A stretch of 64,000 bases of DNA, from assembly GCA_016763075.1 (NCBI GenBank), contig JAESUM010000050.1, positions 23,821 to 87,820 on the forward strand, in the 5' to 3' direction. Made by a program: the position numbers and the translations under genes. A model generated the notes under the pieces. It ran no database searches. It was not told the origin of the DNA and saw only the letters and a program-made list of their open reading frames with translations. Source of the stretch: Pseudomonadales bacterium (GTDB taxonomy: Bacteria > Pseudomonadota > Gammaproteobacteria > Pseudomonadales > JAHRWD01). Below are positions 1-11,535 of the stretch, piece after piece; within the stretch, counting starts at the first letter, position 1; the number at the start of each line of letters is the position of its first letter.

Positions 1-2736
1 AAAAACCTAGATCGACCTGAATTTTCAATGAAGAGCATTGAATTGAACTACGGCAGCGAGTTCACTTTAAAAGGTGCGATTGAAAGCATTTGTGACCAAG
101 CCGAGCAAGCAACACGCGACGGCCACACTATGTTAGTGCTAAGTGACCGAGGCATTAGCCAAGAGCGTTTAACCGTTCATGCATTGCTGGCAACCGGCGC
201 GGTTCATCACCGATTGATCAAAAAAGGACTGCGTTGCGACACCAATATCATTGTAGAAACCGGGTCGGTACGCGATACTCACCAATTTGCCACGCTGTTT
301 GGCTTTGGCGCGACTGCGGTATACCCATACTTAAGCTATGACGTGATCGATGCATTGGTCGAAGATGGCACCTTGCTTATCGACAAACGTTCGGCACGTA
401 AAAACTATCGTAAAGGCCTCAACAAAGGGTTGCTTAAAATTCTCTCGAAAATGGGGATTTCAACCATGGCATCGTATCGTGGCGCGCAATTATTTGAAAT
501 TGTCGGGCTAGATTCAGACGTAGTCGACCTGTGTTTCGTGGGTGCCACCAGCCGAATTCAGGGCGCAAGCTTCACCAATATTGAAGATGACCATAAAAAA
601 TTAGCACGTACTGCTTGGATTGAACGCAAACCCCTTGCGGTGGGCGGCATGCATAAAGTGATTCACGGTGGTGAGTTTCATGCGTTTAACCCCGATGTCG
701 TAAACAGTTTGCAGGATGCAGTGCAGACTGGTGAGTTCTCAAAATTCCGCATCTATGCGGATGAAGTGAACCAACGGCCGGTTGCGGCTATTCGTGATTT
801 ACTCAATTTACGTAGCGATATCACGCCTATTTCTCTCGATAAAGTCGAGCCGATAGAATCAATTATCAAACGGTTTGACTCTGCAGGCATGTCGCTTGGG
901 GCGTTATCGCCAGAAGCACACGAAGTACTAGCTACCGCAATGAACCGCTTGGGCGGTCGTTCAAATTCAGGTGAGGGCGGTGAAGATATCGCCCGCTACG
1001 GCACCGAAAAAGTATCAAAAATCAAACAAGTTGCCTCGGGTCGTTTTGGCGTTACGCCGCACTACTTGGTCAATGCTGAAGTTATTCAGATCAAAATTGC
1101 TCAGGGCGCAAAGCCAGGTGAGGGCGGCCAGCTGCCCGGCGGAAAGGTTAATGACCTGATTGCCAAATTACGTTACTCGGTTCCTGGTGTTACGCTGATT
1201 TCACCTCCGCCACATCATGACATCTACTCTATTGAAGACTTGGCGCAGCTCATTTTTGACCTCAAGCAGGTTAATCCGGAAGCGTTGGTGTCGGTTAAAC
1301 TGGTGTCAGAGCCAGGAGTCGGTACGATCGCGGCGGGCGTCACCAAGGCATATGCAGATTTAATCACCATTTCTGGTTATGACGGCGGAACTGCTGCAAG
1401 CCCACTGACTTCTATTCGCTATGCGGGTTCGCCCTGGGAACTGGGTTTAAGCGAAACACACCAAGCACTGCGTAGTAACGATTTACGTGGCCGGGTTCGA
1501 GTACAAACCGATGGTGGTTTGAAGACCGGTCTTGACGTGATCAAAGGCGCTATTTTAGGTGCTGAAAGCTTTGGTTTTGGCACTACCCCGATGATAGCCA
1601 TGGGCTGCAAATACCTACGTATTTGTCACCTTAATAACTGCGCCACCGGTGTTGCCACTCAGCACGAGGGGCTACGCGAAGAGCAGTTCATTGGTGATGT
1701 TGAAATGGTGATGAATTTCTTCAAATTCGTCGCAATGGAAACCCGCGAATGGATGGCCAGCTTAGGTGTCGCCAGCTTAGAAGAATTAATTGGCCGCACA
1801 GAGCTACTTACCATCGCCGAAGGCTTTACTGATAAGCAGAAAAACCTCGATCTTTCGCCGATCTTAGAAAGCCACGAATCTGCACATGGCAAACCACAGT
1901 TTTGCCAGCAGCCACGTAACGAGCCCTTTGATAAAGGGTTATTGGCAGAACAGATGGTGAGCGACATACTACCGGCTATTGAAGCCAGTAGTGGCGGCAC
2001 CTATTCTTATGACGTGACCAACTGCGATCGTTCGATTGGTGCGCGCTTATCCGGCGAAATAGCCCGCCGTCACGGTAACCATGGAATGAATGACAACCCA
2101 ATTACACTTAAACTAGACGGTATAGTGGGTCAGAGCTTTGGTGTTTGGAATGCCGGTGGTGTACACATGTACCTGTCTGGCGATGCGAACGATTTCGTCG
2201 GAAAAGGTATGGCTGGTGGTAAACTCGTTATTGCTCCGCCTAAAGGTAGCCGCTTCAAAAGCAACGAAACACCTATTGTTGGTAACACCTGCCTCTATGG
2301 CGCAACCGGTGGCAAGCTATTGGCAGCAGGCTGCGCAGGTGAGCGTTTTGGTGTACGAAACTCCGGCGCGCATGCGGTAGTCGAAGGGGTGGGCGATCAC
2401 TGTTGTGAATACATGACCGGCGGGGGAATTACCGTACTGGGTGAAACCGGCGTCAACTTTGGCGCAGGCATGACCGGTGGTTTTGCTTATGTGCTGGATA
2501 TGGAACATCAGTTTGTAGATCGTTACAATCATCAGTTGGTTGATATCGACCGCATCCGAAATGACTTTATGGAAGGCCACCGTACGTATTTACGCGGCGT
2601 AATCAGCGATTTCGTGAATGAAACAGGCAGCGAATGGGGCCAGCAAATTCTCGAGAGCTTTGAAGACTACGTGCCGCATTTTTGGCTCGTTAAACCAAAG
2701 GCATCGAACCCGCTTATGCTTCTTGGTGGGCTGTAG
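1..2736 (+). CDS. gltB: Glutamate synthase (NADPH) large subunit, 3' part
   Basis: Large chain of glutamate synthase, which makes two glutamates from glutamine and 2-oxoglutarate. The frame is open to the left edge, so the N-terminal glutaminase domain with its catalytic Cys1 lies outside; about 911 of roughly 1500 residues are visible. The central synthase domain is recognisable by the 3Fe-4S cysteines in [16 protein letters not shown] (Cys codons at 1606, 1624 and 1639, spacing C-x5-C-x4-C). The C-terminal GXGXG beta-helix domain covers roughly 2000-2500, with many Gly-rich repeats. gltD follows 131 bp downstream on the same strand, as expected for the alpha and beta subunits of one complex. 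An ATG at 28 is internal and not the start. Identity is secure; only the 5' end is missing. Confidence 0.97.
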   Translation, partial: KNLDRPEFSMKSIELNYGSEFTLKGAIESICDQAEQATRDGHTMLVLSDRGISQERLTVHALLATGAVHHRLIKKGLRCDTNIIVETGSVRDTHQFATLFGFGATAVYPYLSYDVIDALVEDGTLLIDKRSARKNYRKGLNKGLLKILSKMGISTMASYRGAQLFEIVGLDSDVVDLCFVGATSRIQGASFTNIEDDHKKLARTAWIERKPLAVGGMHKVIHGGEFHAFNPDVVNSLQDAVQTGEFSKFRIYADEVNQRPVAAIRDLLNLRSDITPISLDKVEPIESIIKRFDSAGMSLGALSPEAHEVLATAMNRLGGRSNSGEGGEDIARYGTEKVSKIKQVASGRFGVTPHYLVNAEVIQIKIAQGAKPGEGGQLPGGKVNDLIAKLRYSVPGVTLISPPPHHDIYSIEDLAQLIFDLKQVNPEALVSVKLVSEPGVGTIAAGVTKAYADLITISGYDGGTAASPLTSIRYAGSPWELGLSETHQALRSNDLRGRVRVQTDGGLKTGLDVIKGAILGAESFGFGTTPMIAMGCKYLRICHLNNCATGVATQHEGLREEQFIGDVEMVMNFFKFVAMETREWMASLGVASLEELIGRTELLTIAEGFTDKQKNLDLSPILESHESAHGKPQFCQQPRNEPFDKGLLAEQMVSDILPAIEASSGGTYSYDVTNCDRSIGARLSGEIARRHGNHGMNDNPITLKLDGIVGQSFGVWNAGGVHMYLSGDANDFVGKGMAGGKLVIAPPKGSRFKSNETPIVGNTCLYGATGGKLLAAGCAGERFGVRNSGAHAVVEGVGDHCCEYMTGGGITVLGETGVNFGAGMTGGFAYVLDMEHQFVDRYNHQLVDIDRIRNDFMEGHRTYLRGVISDFVNETGSEWGQQILESFEDYVPHFWLVKPKASNPLMLLGGL

Positions 2737-2855
2737 CCACAAGAATAGCTGCTTGGAACACTTGAACAATCACGTTCATGGAATGAATAAACATGTGGGT
2801 AGTTAGTCGCAGGCTGACACTCAACGCAGTCTGGAATACAGGCCCACAAATTTGA

Positions 2856-4286
<1,431 letters not shown>

Positions 4287-4294
4287 TCTAACCC

Positions 4295-5365
4295 ATGGCA
4301 AATACTGAATTAAAAAACGATCGTTTTCTTCGTGCTTTGCGGCGCGAACCCGTTGATGTGACACCGGTTTGGATGATGCGCCAAGCTGGGCGTTATTTGC
4401 CAGAATACCGAGCAAGTCGCGCTAAAGCTGGCGACTTCATGAGCCTGTGCAAAAACCCGCAATTGGCCTGCGAAGTGACCATGCAGCCGTTGGAGCGGTA
4501 TCCTTTGGATGCTGCGATTCTGTTTTCAGACATTCTTACCATTCCAGATGCCATGGGCCTTGGGTTATATTTTTCCGAAGGTGAAGGGCCAAAATTTAAA
4601 CGGCCGCTTAATAATTTGGCTGATATCGAAGCTTTGCCAATGATCGACCCATTGGATGACTTAAGCTACGTAATGGACGCTGTAAGCGTGATTCACAAAG
4701 AGCTGGCAGGCCGTATGCCGCTTATTGGGTTTTCCGGAAGTCCCTGGACCTTAGCAACCTACATGATTGAAGGCGGCGGCAGTAAAGACTTCCGCAAAGC
4801 GAAGCAGTTGATGTTAGATCAACCAGAAGCGATGCACCTGCTGCTGGAAAAACTAGCCATTACCGTTGCCGCCTATTTGAATGGCCAAATTCAAGCTGGG
4901 GCTGAAACCGTTCAGATTTTTGATACCTGGGGCGGCCTACTGACCACATCCGGCTACGAAGAGTTTTCACTGCAGTACATGCGTAAAATCATCCAGCAAC
5001 TCAAACCCGGTGCTGATGGCAAGAAAGTTCCAGTAATCGTATTCACCAAAGGCGGTGGATTATGGCTTGAGACCATGGCAGATTCTGGCGCAGACTGTTT
5101 AGGCCTAGATTGGACCATCGATATCGATGTGGCGCGAAAGCGCGTAGGCAGCAAAGTAGCGCTACAGGGCAATATGGACCCAACGATGTTGTACGCTAGC
5201 CCCAAACGCATCCGCGAAGAAGTGAAGAATATTTTGTCGAAATACGGCAGTGGTACCGGCCATATTTTTAACCTTGGCCATGGTATTACCCCCGAAGTGA
5301 AGCCTGAAAACGCCGGTGCCTTTATTGAAGCGGTGCACGAGTTTTCGGCGATTTATCACCAGTAA
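4295..5365 (+). CDS. hemE: Uroporphyrinogen decarboxylase
   Basis: Cytosolic heme-pathway enzyme that decarboxylates the four acetate side chains of uroporphyrinogen III to give coproporphyrinogen III. The N-terminal signature [16 protein letters not shown] (about residues 24-39) holds the substrate-binding Arg residues. The second family motif, [16 protein letters not shown], is near residue 148. Length (356 residues) is normal. It starts 8 bp after gltD, suggesting readthrough from the glutamate synthase operon; this pairing occurs in several gammaproteobacteria. No anomaly seen. Confidence 0.97.
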   Translation: MANTELKNDRFLRALRREPVDVTPVWMMRQAGRYLPEYRASRAKAGDFMSLCKNPQLACEVTMQPLERYPLDAAILFSDILTIPDAMGLGLYFSEGEGPKFKRPLNNLADIEALPMIDPLDDLSYVMDAVSVIHKELAGRMPLIGFSGSPWTLATYMIEGGGSKDFRKAKQLMLDQPEAMHLLLEKLAITVAAYLNGQIQAGAETVQIFDTWGGLLTTSGYEEFSLQYMRKIIQQLKPGADGKKVPVIVFTKGGGLWLETMADSGADCLGLDWTIDIDVARKRVGSKVALQGNMDPTMLYASPKRIREEVKNILSKYGSGTGHIFNLGHGITPEVKPENAGAFIEAVHEFSAIYHQ

Positions 5366-5423
5366 TTGCGTACCCTTCGGTAATGATTTACAAAGAATGT
5401 AATCAACGTTATCGAGTGAAGGC

Positions 5424-7571
5424 ATGATGAAAAATCTAAAATTGTGGATACTGATTCCAATATCGGTATTCACAGCGTTACTGCTTGTTTTTGTTCTACT
5501 TACGCTGCTGGTTGATCCAAACGATTATCGTGACGAGATTGAGCAGGCCGCGCAATCCAATACCAATATCGACGTTCAAATAAAGGGCGATATCAGCTGG
5601 TCGCTGTTCCCTTGGATTGGTTTTGATATAAACCAACTCGATATTTACCTCCGTAATTCAAGCCAAACCAAACCTATACTGCAACTCGCTACGGCATCCG
5701 CTTCGTTAAAAATAGCGCCCTTACTCAGCGGTGATTTTGAAGTTGGCGCGTTGGTACTTAAGGGCCTTACCCTTAACCTTGTTCGCGATGAAAATGGCCA
5801 TGGCAATTGGAATGCATTATTTCCTGAGGTGCCATCTAGTGTTAAGCCGCAACGGTCCCAGAGCAGTGATTCAAATATAAGCTTGCAAAACGGCGCGGCC
5901 AAAAAACCGCCTAACACTTCGGGTTTTAGATTTTCAATGGCTCGGATTGAAATTGAAAACGCCCAGCTTCATTTTAAAGACCAGCAAACATCACAGCAGC
6001 TTAATCTTGAGCTGAAATACCTGCGCGCCCGTGATATCAACTCGGACAATACCTTTCCAATCAGCATGGCATTTAAGGTTGTTCACAGGGGCCCTTCGCT
6101 GGTATTGGATGCCCAGTTGGACAGTATGATGGGTATTAGCCGTGGTGGTTACGCGTTCTATTTTAAAGAGCTACTGATCCAGGGCGGCATTTCAGGTGCG
6201 CTGTTTAATGCACAAACGGTTCCGTTAACACTCAGTGCTGACCTGGCCATTGATAGAAAATCCGATAGCTTCAATATTAAAGCGCTTGCACTCAAAATAG
6301 CGCAGCTACCCATCGTGCTTAAATTGACGGGTAAAAATATAAGCACTCACCCGATGTACGAAGGCTCTGTGCGCATTGCGCAGTTTAACCCGCAGGATTT
6401 TATCGCCGCGTTGGGGCAGCCTATTGCGGCGCTTGCTGGCCCGCAAGCCTTGACGAATCTTGCTATGAAAGCTAATTTTGTGGGTTCGGTAGATCAGTGG
6501 GTGCTGAACGATTTTAAACTCAAACTAGATACCTCAACGATGGTTGGGCAATTGAAGCTTGCAGAGCTTAACAATCCTGGTTTTGATAACTCGGCCTTAG
6601 GCGGTGCTTTGTCTTGGGAGCTGGCGTTAGATCATTTGAAACTGGATGACTACATGCCGAGCCCTAGCGATCCTCAAACGCCGCCGAGCGCTGAAGTAAA
6701 CATACAGCCCATAGAGCGCGGTATTTCGGTCGAGTTATTACAGGGGTTGAAGTGGGCAGGAAACTTGCGTGTCGAATCCTTCGAATATAGCAATATTGAG
6801 CTATCCAATATTGTGCTTAATACCACGGCAAGCAATGGTCTGATTCGAATAAACCCGTTAAAAGCAGATCTTTATAGCGGCCAAGTTATTTTCAAATTGG
6901 CAGTAGATGCACAAAGTACACTACCAAAGCTCACGGTGGAATCCGTAGCAACGGGGCTGGATCTGCCCCCTTTATTTGATGCGGTTACCGAGCTAGAGCG
7001 ACTAGAAGGTACTGCACGAATGAACGTAGCGCTGCAAACCCAAGGGTTTACGCGCCAAGCGCTGTTGCAAAATCTGGATGGCACTGGTCAATTTGAAATA
7101 ATCGACGGGCAAATTTTGGGCGTGAACTTCACCCGTAAAGTGTGCGAAGGCATCGCAAAACTAGCAGATGAAAAACTGCCTGCACATAGCTGGAGCGAGA
7201 ACAGCGAGTTTGAGCAAATTGCCGGAACCTTTGTCGTGAACCAAGGCAAAGTGACCACGGATGATATGACGGTTGACCTACAAAGCCTCAGCGTCAATGG
7301 TGCTGGAATTTTGGATATACCAAGCGAGCAGATTGATTACCGACTGGCTTTGAGAGTTAAAGGCGAGCAACGCTTAGATGAATGTGAAGTACCCCAAAAG
7401 TGGCAAAGCTTCCGATGGCCGATACGCTGCCGGGGTAATTTAAATGAGTCGCCGGCAACTATTTGTAAACTAGAAACCGCCGAAATCAGCCGCCAACTGG
7501 GCGCAAAGGTCGAAAATAAATTGAAGAAAACCTTAAATAAAAGACTTAAAAAACTCTTCGAAGGGCACTAG
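5424..7571 (+). CDS. AsmA family protein
   Basis: 715-residue AsmA-like protein: one N-terminal membrane anchor (about residues 5-28, hydrophobic LWILIPISVFTALLLVFVLL) followed by a large periplasmic region rich in alternating beta strands. AsmA-family members span the envelope and are thought to help phospholipid transport to, or biogenesis of, the outer membrane; that role is family knowledge. The opening after the anchor (LLVDPNDYRDEIEQAAQ) and the later GDISWSLFPWIGFDI block are typical of AsmA N-termini. Two tandem ATGs (5424 and 5427) could start it. mutY begins 2 bp after its stop, so the two are probably translated from one message. Confidence 0.88.
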   Translation: MMKNLKLWILIPISVFTALLLVFVLLTLLVDPNDYRDEIEQAAQSNTNIDVQIKGDISWSLFPWIGFDINQLDIYLRNSSQTKPILQLATASASLKIAPLLSGDFEVGALVLKGLTLNLVRDENGHGNWNALFPEVPSSVKPQRSQSSDSNISLQNGAAKKPPNTSGFRFSMARIEIENAQLHFKDQQTSQQLNLELKYLRARDINSDNTFPISMAFKVVHRGPSLVLDAQLDSMMGISRGGYAFYFKELLIQGGISGALFNAQTVPLTLSADLAIDRKSDSFNIKALALKIAQLPIVLKLTGKNISTHPMYEGSVRIAQFNPQDFIAALGQPIAALAGPQALTNLAMKANFVGSVDQWVLNDFKLKLDTSTMVGQLKLAELNNPGFDNSALGGALSWELALDHLKLDDYMPSPSDPQTPPSAEVNIQPIERGISVELLQGLKWAGNLRVESFEYSNIELSNIVLNTTASNGLIRINPLKADLYSGQVIFKLAVDAQSTLPKLTVESVATGLDLPPLFDAVTELERLEGTARMNVALQTQGFTRQALLQNLDGTGQFEIIDGQILGVNFTRKVCEGIAKLADEKLPAHSWSENSEFEQIAGTFVVNQGKVTTDDMTVDLQSLSVNGAGILDIPSEQIDYRLALRVKGEQRLDECEVPQKWQSFRWPIRCRGNLNESPATICKLETAEISRQLGAKVENKLKKTLNKRLKKLFEGH

Positions 7572-7573
7572 TA

Positions 7574-8653
7574 TTGCAATCGCCTGCACTGTTTTATCAG
7601 CCAGTCTTACAGTGGCACCACGAACACGGCCGGACCAGTTTGCCTTGGCAGCAGGATATTTCGCCGTATCGAGTTTGGTTGTCGGAAATCATGCTGCAGC
7701 AAACACGTGTTGAGACCGCCATTCCATATTTTCTGAATTTCATCCAGCAGTTCCCAACGTTACAGGCTTTAGCTGGCGCATCGGAAGACCAAGTGCTGCA
7801 TCACTGGACAGGTCTTGGTTACTATAATCGTGCGCGTAATATGCGCCGTGCAGCACAGCATGTGGTCGAACAACATGAAGGTGCGCTACCCGAAACCCTC
7901 GATGAATTAGTGGCATTGCCAGGAATAGGGCGCTCAACCGCAGGTGCTATTTTGTCGATCTCGATGAATCAGCGAGCGGCTATTTTAGATGGCAATGTGA
8001 AGCGAGTATTGGCCCGTTATCATCGCGTAGAAGGGTGGCCAGGTGGCGGCAAGGCGCTTAAGGCGCTATGGGAGATGGCAGAGCATTACACTCCGCCGGA
8101 ACCTACTGACGGCAGCGAGCCTTCGCCATCGGGGCGCTACAGTCAGGCAATGATGGACCTTGGCGCAACACTCTGCACGCGCCATAAACCACAATGCCAA
8201 ATATGCCCACTGGCAAAGCAGTGTGAGGCTCTACAGTTCGACGAAGTTGCACTGTACCCTCAGCCCAAACCGCGAAAAGTATTACCGGTTAAAGAGATTC
8301 AGTTTTTACTGCTAAGTAATGCCGAGGGCGATATTTTGCTCGATAAGCGCCCGGCGGTGGGAATATGGCCGGGCCTATGGTCATTGCCAGAGCTACCGGT
8401 TGGAAGCTCGGTTGAGCAGTACTGTTTAGAGCGCTTTGGCAAAGGGGCATCGGCGGTTCAAGAGGGTAAGCCTTTCACCCATACCTTCAGTCATTTTAAG
8501 TTAAATATACACCCAGTGGCAGCGTTGATCGAAAATGCATCGGCACATGTGATGGAGTCCGAACAAAGCTTCTGGTATAACCACCACCAACCAACAAAAC
8601 AGGCGGGGCTTCCGGCACCGGTTAAGAAATTGTTGTTAAAGCACTTTGAATAG
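7574..8653 (+). CDS. mutY: A/G-specific adenine DNA glycosylase
   Basis: Base-excision repair glycosylase that removes adenine mispaired with 8-oxoguanine. Catalytic residues are visible: Glu38 in [10 protein letters not shown] and Asp139 in ILDGNV, with the helix-hairpin-helix [12 protein letters not shown] between them. The 4Fe-4S cluster cysteines are C201, C208, C211 and C217 (C-x6-C-x2-C-x5-C). The C-terminal part is the MutT-like 8-oxoG recognition domain. The start is a TTG at 7574, 2 bp after the AsmA gene, with no ATG before the conserved N-terminus. yggX follows, the usual mutY-yggX arrangement. Confidence 0.97.
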   Translation: MQSPALFYQPVLQWHHEHGRTSLPWQQDISPYRVWLSEIMLQQTRVETAIPYFLNFIQQFPTLQALAGASEDQVLHHWTGLGYYNRARNMRRAAQHVVEQHEGALPETLDELVALPGIGRSTAGAILSISMNQRAAILDGNVKRVLARYHRVEGWPGGGKALKALWEMAEHYTPPEPTDGSEPSPSGRYSQAMMDLGATLCTRHKPQCQICPLAKQCEALQFDEVALYPQPKPRKVLPVKEIQFLLLSNAEGDILLDKRPAVGIWPGLWSLPELPVGSSVEQYCLERFGKGASAVQEGKPFTHTFSHFKLNIHPVAALIENASAHVMESEQSFWYNHHQPTKQAGLPAPVKKLLLKHFE

Positions 8654-8663
8654 GAATAGCGAG

Positions 8664-8936
8664 ATGTCACGAACGGTTTTTTGCAAAAAGTACAAACAAG
8701 ACAAGCCAGGCCTTGAGCAGCCACCTTACCCTGGCCCAAAAGGCGAAGAGATTTTTAATCATGTTTCGGCTCAAGCGTGGCAAGAATGGCAAAATTATCA
8801 GACCATGTTAATCAACGAAAAGCAGCTGACAATGGCGAAATCCGCAGACCGAAAGTTTTTAGCCGCCGAGATGGATAAGTACTTCGCTAACGAAGCGGTT
8901 GAAGTGGTTCAAGGGTACGTTCCACCAAGCGCCTAA
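8664..8936 (+). CDS. yggX: Fe(2+)-trafficking / oxidative damage protection protein
   Basis: 90-residue YggX family protein, implicated in protecting Fe-S clusters and in iron handling under oxidative stress. The N-terminus [19 protein letters not shown] with the single conserved Cys7 and the [12 protein letters not shown] stretch are diagnostic. The ATG at 8664 gives this exact N-terminus; an upstream in-frame TTG at 8646 would overlap mutY and add six residues unlike the family. It sits 10 bp behind mutY, the standard gammaproteobacterial pairing. Confidence 0.96.
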   Translation: MSRTVFCKKYKQDKPGLEQPPYPGPKGEEIFNHVSAQAWQEWQNYQTMLINEKQLTMAKSADRKFLAAEMDKYFANEAVEVVQGYVPPSA

Positions 8937-8959
8937 AAACGTATTAAAAGTTATAAGGG

Positions 8960-8988
8960 TTGACTTAAAACCCGTTTTCGGGTTTAAT
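8960..8988 (+). promoter_or_regulatory. Sigma-70-type promoter for tRNA-Phe
   Basis: A -35 box TTGACT (8960-8965), a 17-bp spacer and a -10 box TTTAAT (8983-8988) stand 20 bp upstream of the tRNA, giving a predicted transcript start near 8995. The match to the sigma-70 consensus is good (5/6 and 5/6 with ideal spacing). Confidence 0.6.
8968..8985 (+). terminator. Short GC-rich hairpin downstream of yggX
   Basis: Perfect 7-bp inverted repeat AAACCCG (8968-8974) and CGGGTTT (8979-8985) with a TTTT loop, followed by AATTT. It is correctly placed to end the mutY-yggX message. It also lies inside the spacer and -10 of the apparent tRNA-Phe promoter, so the two signals overlap. Confidence 0.5.
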
Positions 8989-9008
8989 TTCGCCTCGTTT
9001 TTGATGCT

Positions 9009-9084
9009 GCCCAGATAGCTCAGTCGGTAGAGCAGAGGATTGAAAATCCTCGTGTCGATGGTTCGATTCCGTCTCTGGGCACCA
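9009..9084 (+). tRNA. tRNA-Phe (GAA)
   Basis: Complete 76-nt cloverleaf. The acceptor stem GCCCAGA pairs with TCTGGGC, the D-arm is GCTC...GAGC, the anticodon stem GAGGA/TCCTC carries the loop TTGAAAA with anticodon GAA at 9042-9044, and the T-loop is TTCGATT. The 3' ACCA (9081-9084), including CCA, is encoded. Confidence 0.98.
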
Positions 9085-9329
9085 AAAAACCATCCCCGCT
9101 TCAATTGGATGCTCTCAGCACCCGCAAGAATAGCGCCTCACGCTATTCATCGTTCAGCTTCTATTTTTTATTCCTCTATCCAAATTATTAATCCGCTGTC
9201 GCGTGTATTTTTTTGCCTGCGTGTTGGCTTTTGCGTGGCCGGCTCTTTTAGATTTTACATGGTTGTTAGGCTTCAGAGGTCATAACAGCGCTTAACAGAC
9301 ATCACGCTGACAGCCGGTTTATTTTAGGC
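9085..9329. other. Non-coding gap between tRNA-Phe and the fabB terminator
   Basis: No gene with recognisable content. The short open frames here run through the tRNA and lack ribosome binding sites. The stretch is AT-leaning with no clear repeat. Confidence 0.5.
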
Positions 9330-9362
9330 AAAAAAAAGCGCCGGTCATTGCTGACAAGCGCT
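9330..9362 (-). terminator. Rho-independent terminator of fabAB
   Basis: On the - strand this reads AGCGC, TT, GTCA, a GCAA tetraloop, TGAC, CG, GCGCT and then a run of T (A run 9331-9337 on the + strand). The stem has outer arms at 9337-9341 and 9358-9362. It lies 58 bp after the fabB stop. Confidence 0.8.
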
Positions 9363-9419
9363 GTTTAATGATCGGTGCTGCAGTTACAAGCTAGTTACGA
9401 ACCAGTCGTGAGCGCCGAG

Positions 9420-10637
9420 TTACTTTGAATAACTTTGGAATACCAGTGAGGCATTGGTACCACCAAAGCCAAAGCTGTTAGACATTACGCGGTTTAGCGT
9501 AACGTTGTCTTTACGTTTGGTGATAATAGGAAAGCCATCTGCGCCTGGGTCAAGCTCTTCGACATTGGCAGAAGCCGCGATGAAGTTGTTTTGTTGCATC
9601 AATAGGCTGTAGATCGATTCCTGTACACCGGCGCCGCCAAGCGAGTGACCCGATAACGATTTGGTCGCGCTGATCGCAGGGATGTCATCGCCAAATACAT
9701 TTTTGATTGCACCTAACTCACAGATATCGCCCGCAGGGGTACTGGTGCCGTGGGTGTTGATGTAATCAATAGGGCCATCTACGGTAGACAATGCTTGCTG
9801 CATGCAGCGAGTTGCGCCTTCGCCTGAAGGTGCGACCATGTCGTGGCCATCGGAGGTTGCGCCATAACCAACCAGTTCAGCGTAGATGTTCGCGCCACGG
9901 GCTAATGCGTGCTCGAGCTCTTCAATGACCAATACACCGGCTCCACCAGCGATCACAAAACCATCACGGTTGGCATCATAAGTGCGTGATGCTTTTTCAG
10001 GCGTGTCGTTGTATTTAGACGACAGCGCGCCCATCGCATCAAACAGATAAGACATTGCCCAGCTGCATTCTTCGCCACCACCGGCAAATACAATGTCTTG
10101 TTTGTTGAGCTGAATTTGCTCCATAGCGTTACCAATACAGTGCGCGCTGGTTGAGCAAGCAGAAGATATTGAGTAGTTAACGCCTTTGATTTTAAACGGT
10201 GTGGCCAAGCAAGCAGAAACCGTGCTGCCCATGGTTTGCGTAACGCGGTATGGCCCAACTCGGCGAATACCTTTTTTGCGCAAAATATCAGCCGACTCAA
10301 CTTGGTTGATCGGTGAAGAACCACCAGAACCCATGATGATACCGGTACGGGGGTTTGAAACTTGCTCATCAGTTAGGCCAGAATCTTCAATAGCCTGCTT
10401 CATAGAGATAAACGAAAAGGCCGCGGCATCACCCATAAAGCGCAATTGTTTACGGTCAATGTGTTCAGAGAAATCGATATCGACGGTGCCAGCGATGTGG
10501 CTTCGCATGCCCAGTTCTTCGTATTCGGGTTGGAACTTAATGCCGGATTTCCCTTGTTGAAGAGATTCCAAAACAGCTTCTTTATCGTTTCCGAGGCAAG
10601 AAACAATGCCTATTCCTGTGACGACAGCTCGACGCAT
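9420..10637 (-). CDS. fabB: 3-oxoacyl-ACP synthase I
   Basis: Beta-ketoacyl-ACP synthase I, the elongation enzyme required for unsaturated fatty acid synthesis. The nucleophile is Cys161 in [12 protein letters not shown]; the two active-site histidines are in INTHGTSTP and GHSLGGAG. At 405 residues it matches FabB of Escherichia coli. It follows fabA on the same strand after 90 bp, the canonical fabA-fabB pair, and is followed by a strong terminator. Confidence 0.97.
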   Translation of the reverse strand: MRRAVVTGIGIVSCLGNDKEAVLESLQQGKSGIKFQPEYEELGMRSHIAGTVDIDFSEHIDRKQLRFMGDAAAFSFISMKQAIEDSGLTDEQVSNPRTGIIMGSGGSSPINQVESADILRKKGIRRVGPYRVTQTMGSTVSACLATPFKIKGVNYSISSACSTSAHCIGNAMEQIQLNKQDIVFAGGGEECSWAMSYLFDAMGALSSKYNDTPEKASRTYDANRDGFVIAGGAGVLVIEELEHALARGANIYAELVGYGATSDGHDMVAPSGEGATRCMQQALSTVDGPIDYINTHGTSTPAGDICELGAIKNVFGDDIPAISATKSLSGHSLGGAGVQESIYSLLMQQNNFIAASANVEELDPGADGFPIITKRKDNVTLNRVMSNSFGFGGTNASLVFQSYSK

Positions 10638-10671
10638 GGTGTGATCCTATATTGATGTGTCAAAAATTACG

Positions 10672-10706
10672 GTATTGCTAATACACCGTAGCGTTCATCG
10701 CTACGG
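10672..10706 (-). other. Tandem hairpins in the fabA-fabB gap
   Basis: A perfect 8-bp inverted repeat CCGTAGCG (10686-10693) / CGCTACGG (10699-10706) with a 5-nt loop, next to a smaller one, GTATT (10672-10676) / AATAC (10680-10684). Neither is directly followed by a T-run in the sense direction, so they look like an mRNA structure between fabA and fabB (stability, processing or partial attenuation) rather than a full terminator. Confidence 0.5.
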
Positions 10707-10727
10707 CGGTGATAACCAGTAACGGCT

Positions 10728-11243
10728 TTAAAAGTTTTCCGTGCTGGTAAATAACCCAACGCGTAGATCTTTTGTGGTGTAAATGACTTTACCATCTACC
10801 TTCATGACGCCATCGCCAATACCCATTACCAGCTTACGTTCGATCACTCGTTTCATGTTGATGTGGTAGGTTACTTTTTTTGCAGTTGGCAGTACTTGAC
10901 CGGTGAATTTAACTTCGCCTACGCCCAGCGCACGCCCGTGCCCAGGGTTGCCTTTCCATGCAAGGAAAAAACCGATTAACTGCCAAAGTGCATCCAAGCC
11001 TAAACAGCCAGGCATGACAGGGTCGCCAGGGAAGTGGCAATCAAAGAACCACAGGTCAGGGTTGATATCGAGCTCAGCGATGATTTCGCCTTTGCCAGCT
11101 TCGCCACCATCCGCTGTGATACTGGTGATTCGGTCCATCATTAGCATGTTGGGGGTAGGCAATTGTGCATTGCCGGGGCCAAACATTTCGCCGAGACCAC
11201 ATTTGAGTAAATCTTCGCGATCAAAAGAGCTGGGTCTGTTCAT
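10728..11243 (-). CDS. fabA: 3-hydroxydecanoyl-ACP dehydratase/isomerase
   Basis: Bifunctional dehydratase/isomerase that introduces the cis double bond at the C10 stage of fatty acid synthesis. The active-site His70 lies in [14 protein letters not shown] and the Asp84 in LGLDALWQ, at the same numbers as in the E. coli enzyme. Length 171 residues, normal. First gene of the fabA-fabB unit. Confidence 0.97.
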   Translation of the reverse strand: MNRPSSFDREDLLKCGLGEMFGPGNAQLPTPNMLMMDRITSITADGGEAGKGEIIAELDINPDLWFFDCHFPGDPVMPGCLGLDALWQLIGFFLAWKGNPGHGRALGVGEVKFTGQVLPTAKKVTYHINMKRVIERKLVMGIGDGVMKVDGKVIYTTKDLRVGLFTSTENF

Positions 11244-11535
11244 ATAGGTACTTTTTATTAGGTTGAAAAAGGTATTAACCGGCCAATTATACGTGGGATA
11301 GTAGGGGGTTATCCAGTCTTAGTTATAGCGCAAAAATCTTGTTGTTTGAGGCTGTATTCACCTACACGATGCCGATGTTTGTTAAACAACGTTCGGTGCT
11401 GAATCCGGTGTGCTCACCTCCATTGCAAAAATAGATGCGGGCTAAGGGTCATCAAGCCACGTAGTAAGTTCCAACGACTATAATAAAGCGACAATATTAC
11501 AACGATAATTATAATAGTTTGGGTTGCCGCAATAA

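Noticed and set aside
9040..9285. Open frame of 81 codons running out of tRNA-Phe
   Set aside because: It starts inside the tRNA, has no ribosome binding site and no recognisable protein features.
10186..10560. 124-codon open frame antisense to fabB
   Set aside because: Shadow of the well-conserved fabB coding sequence.
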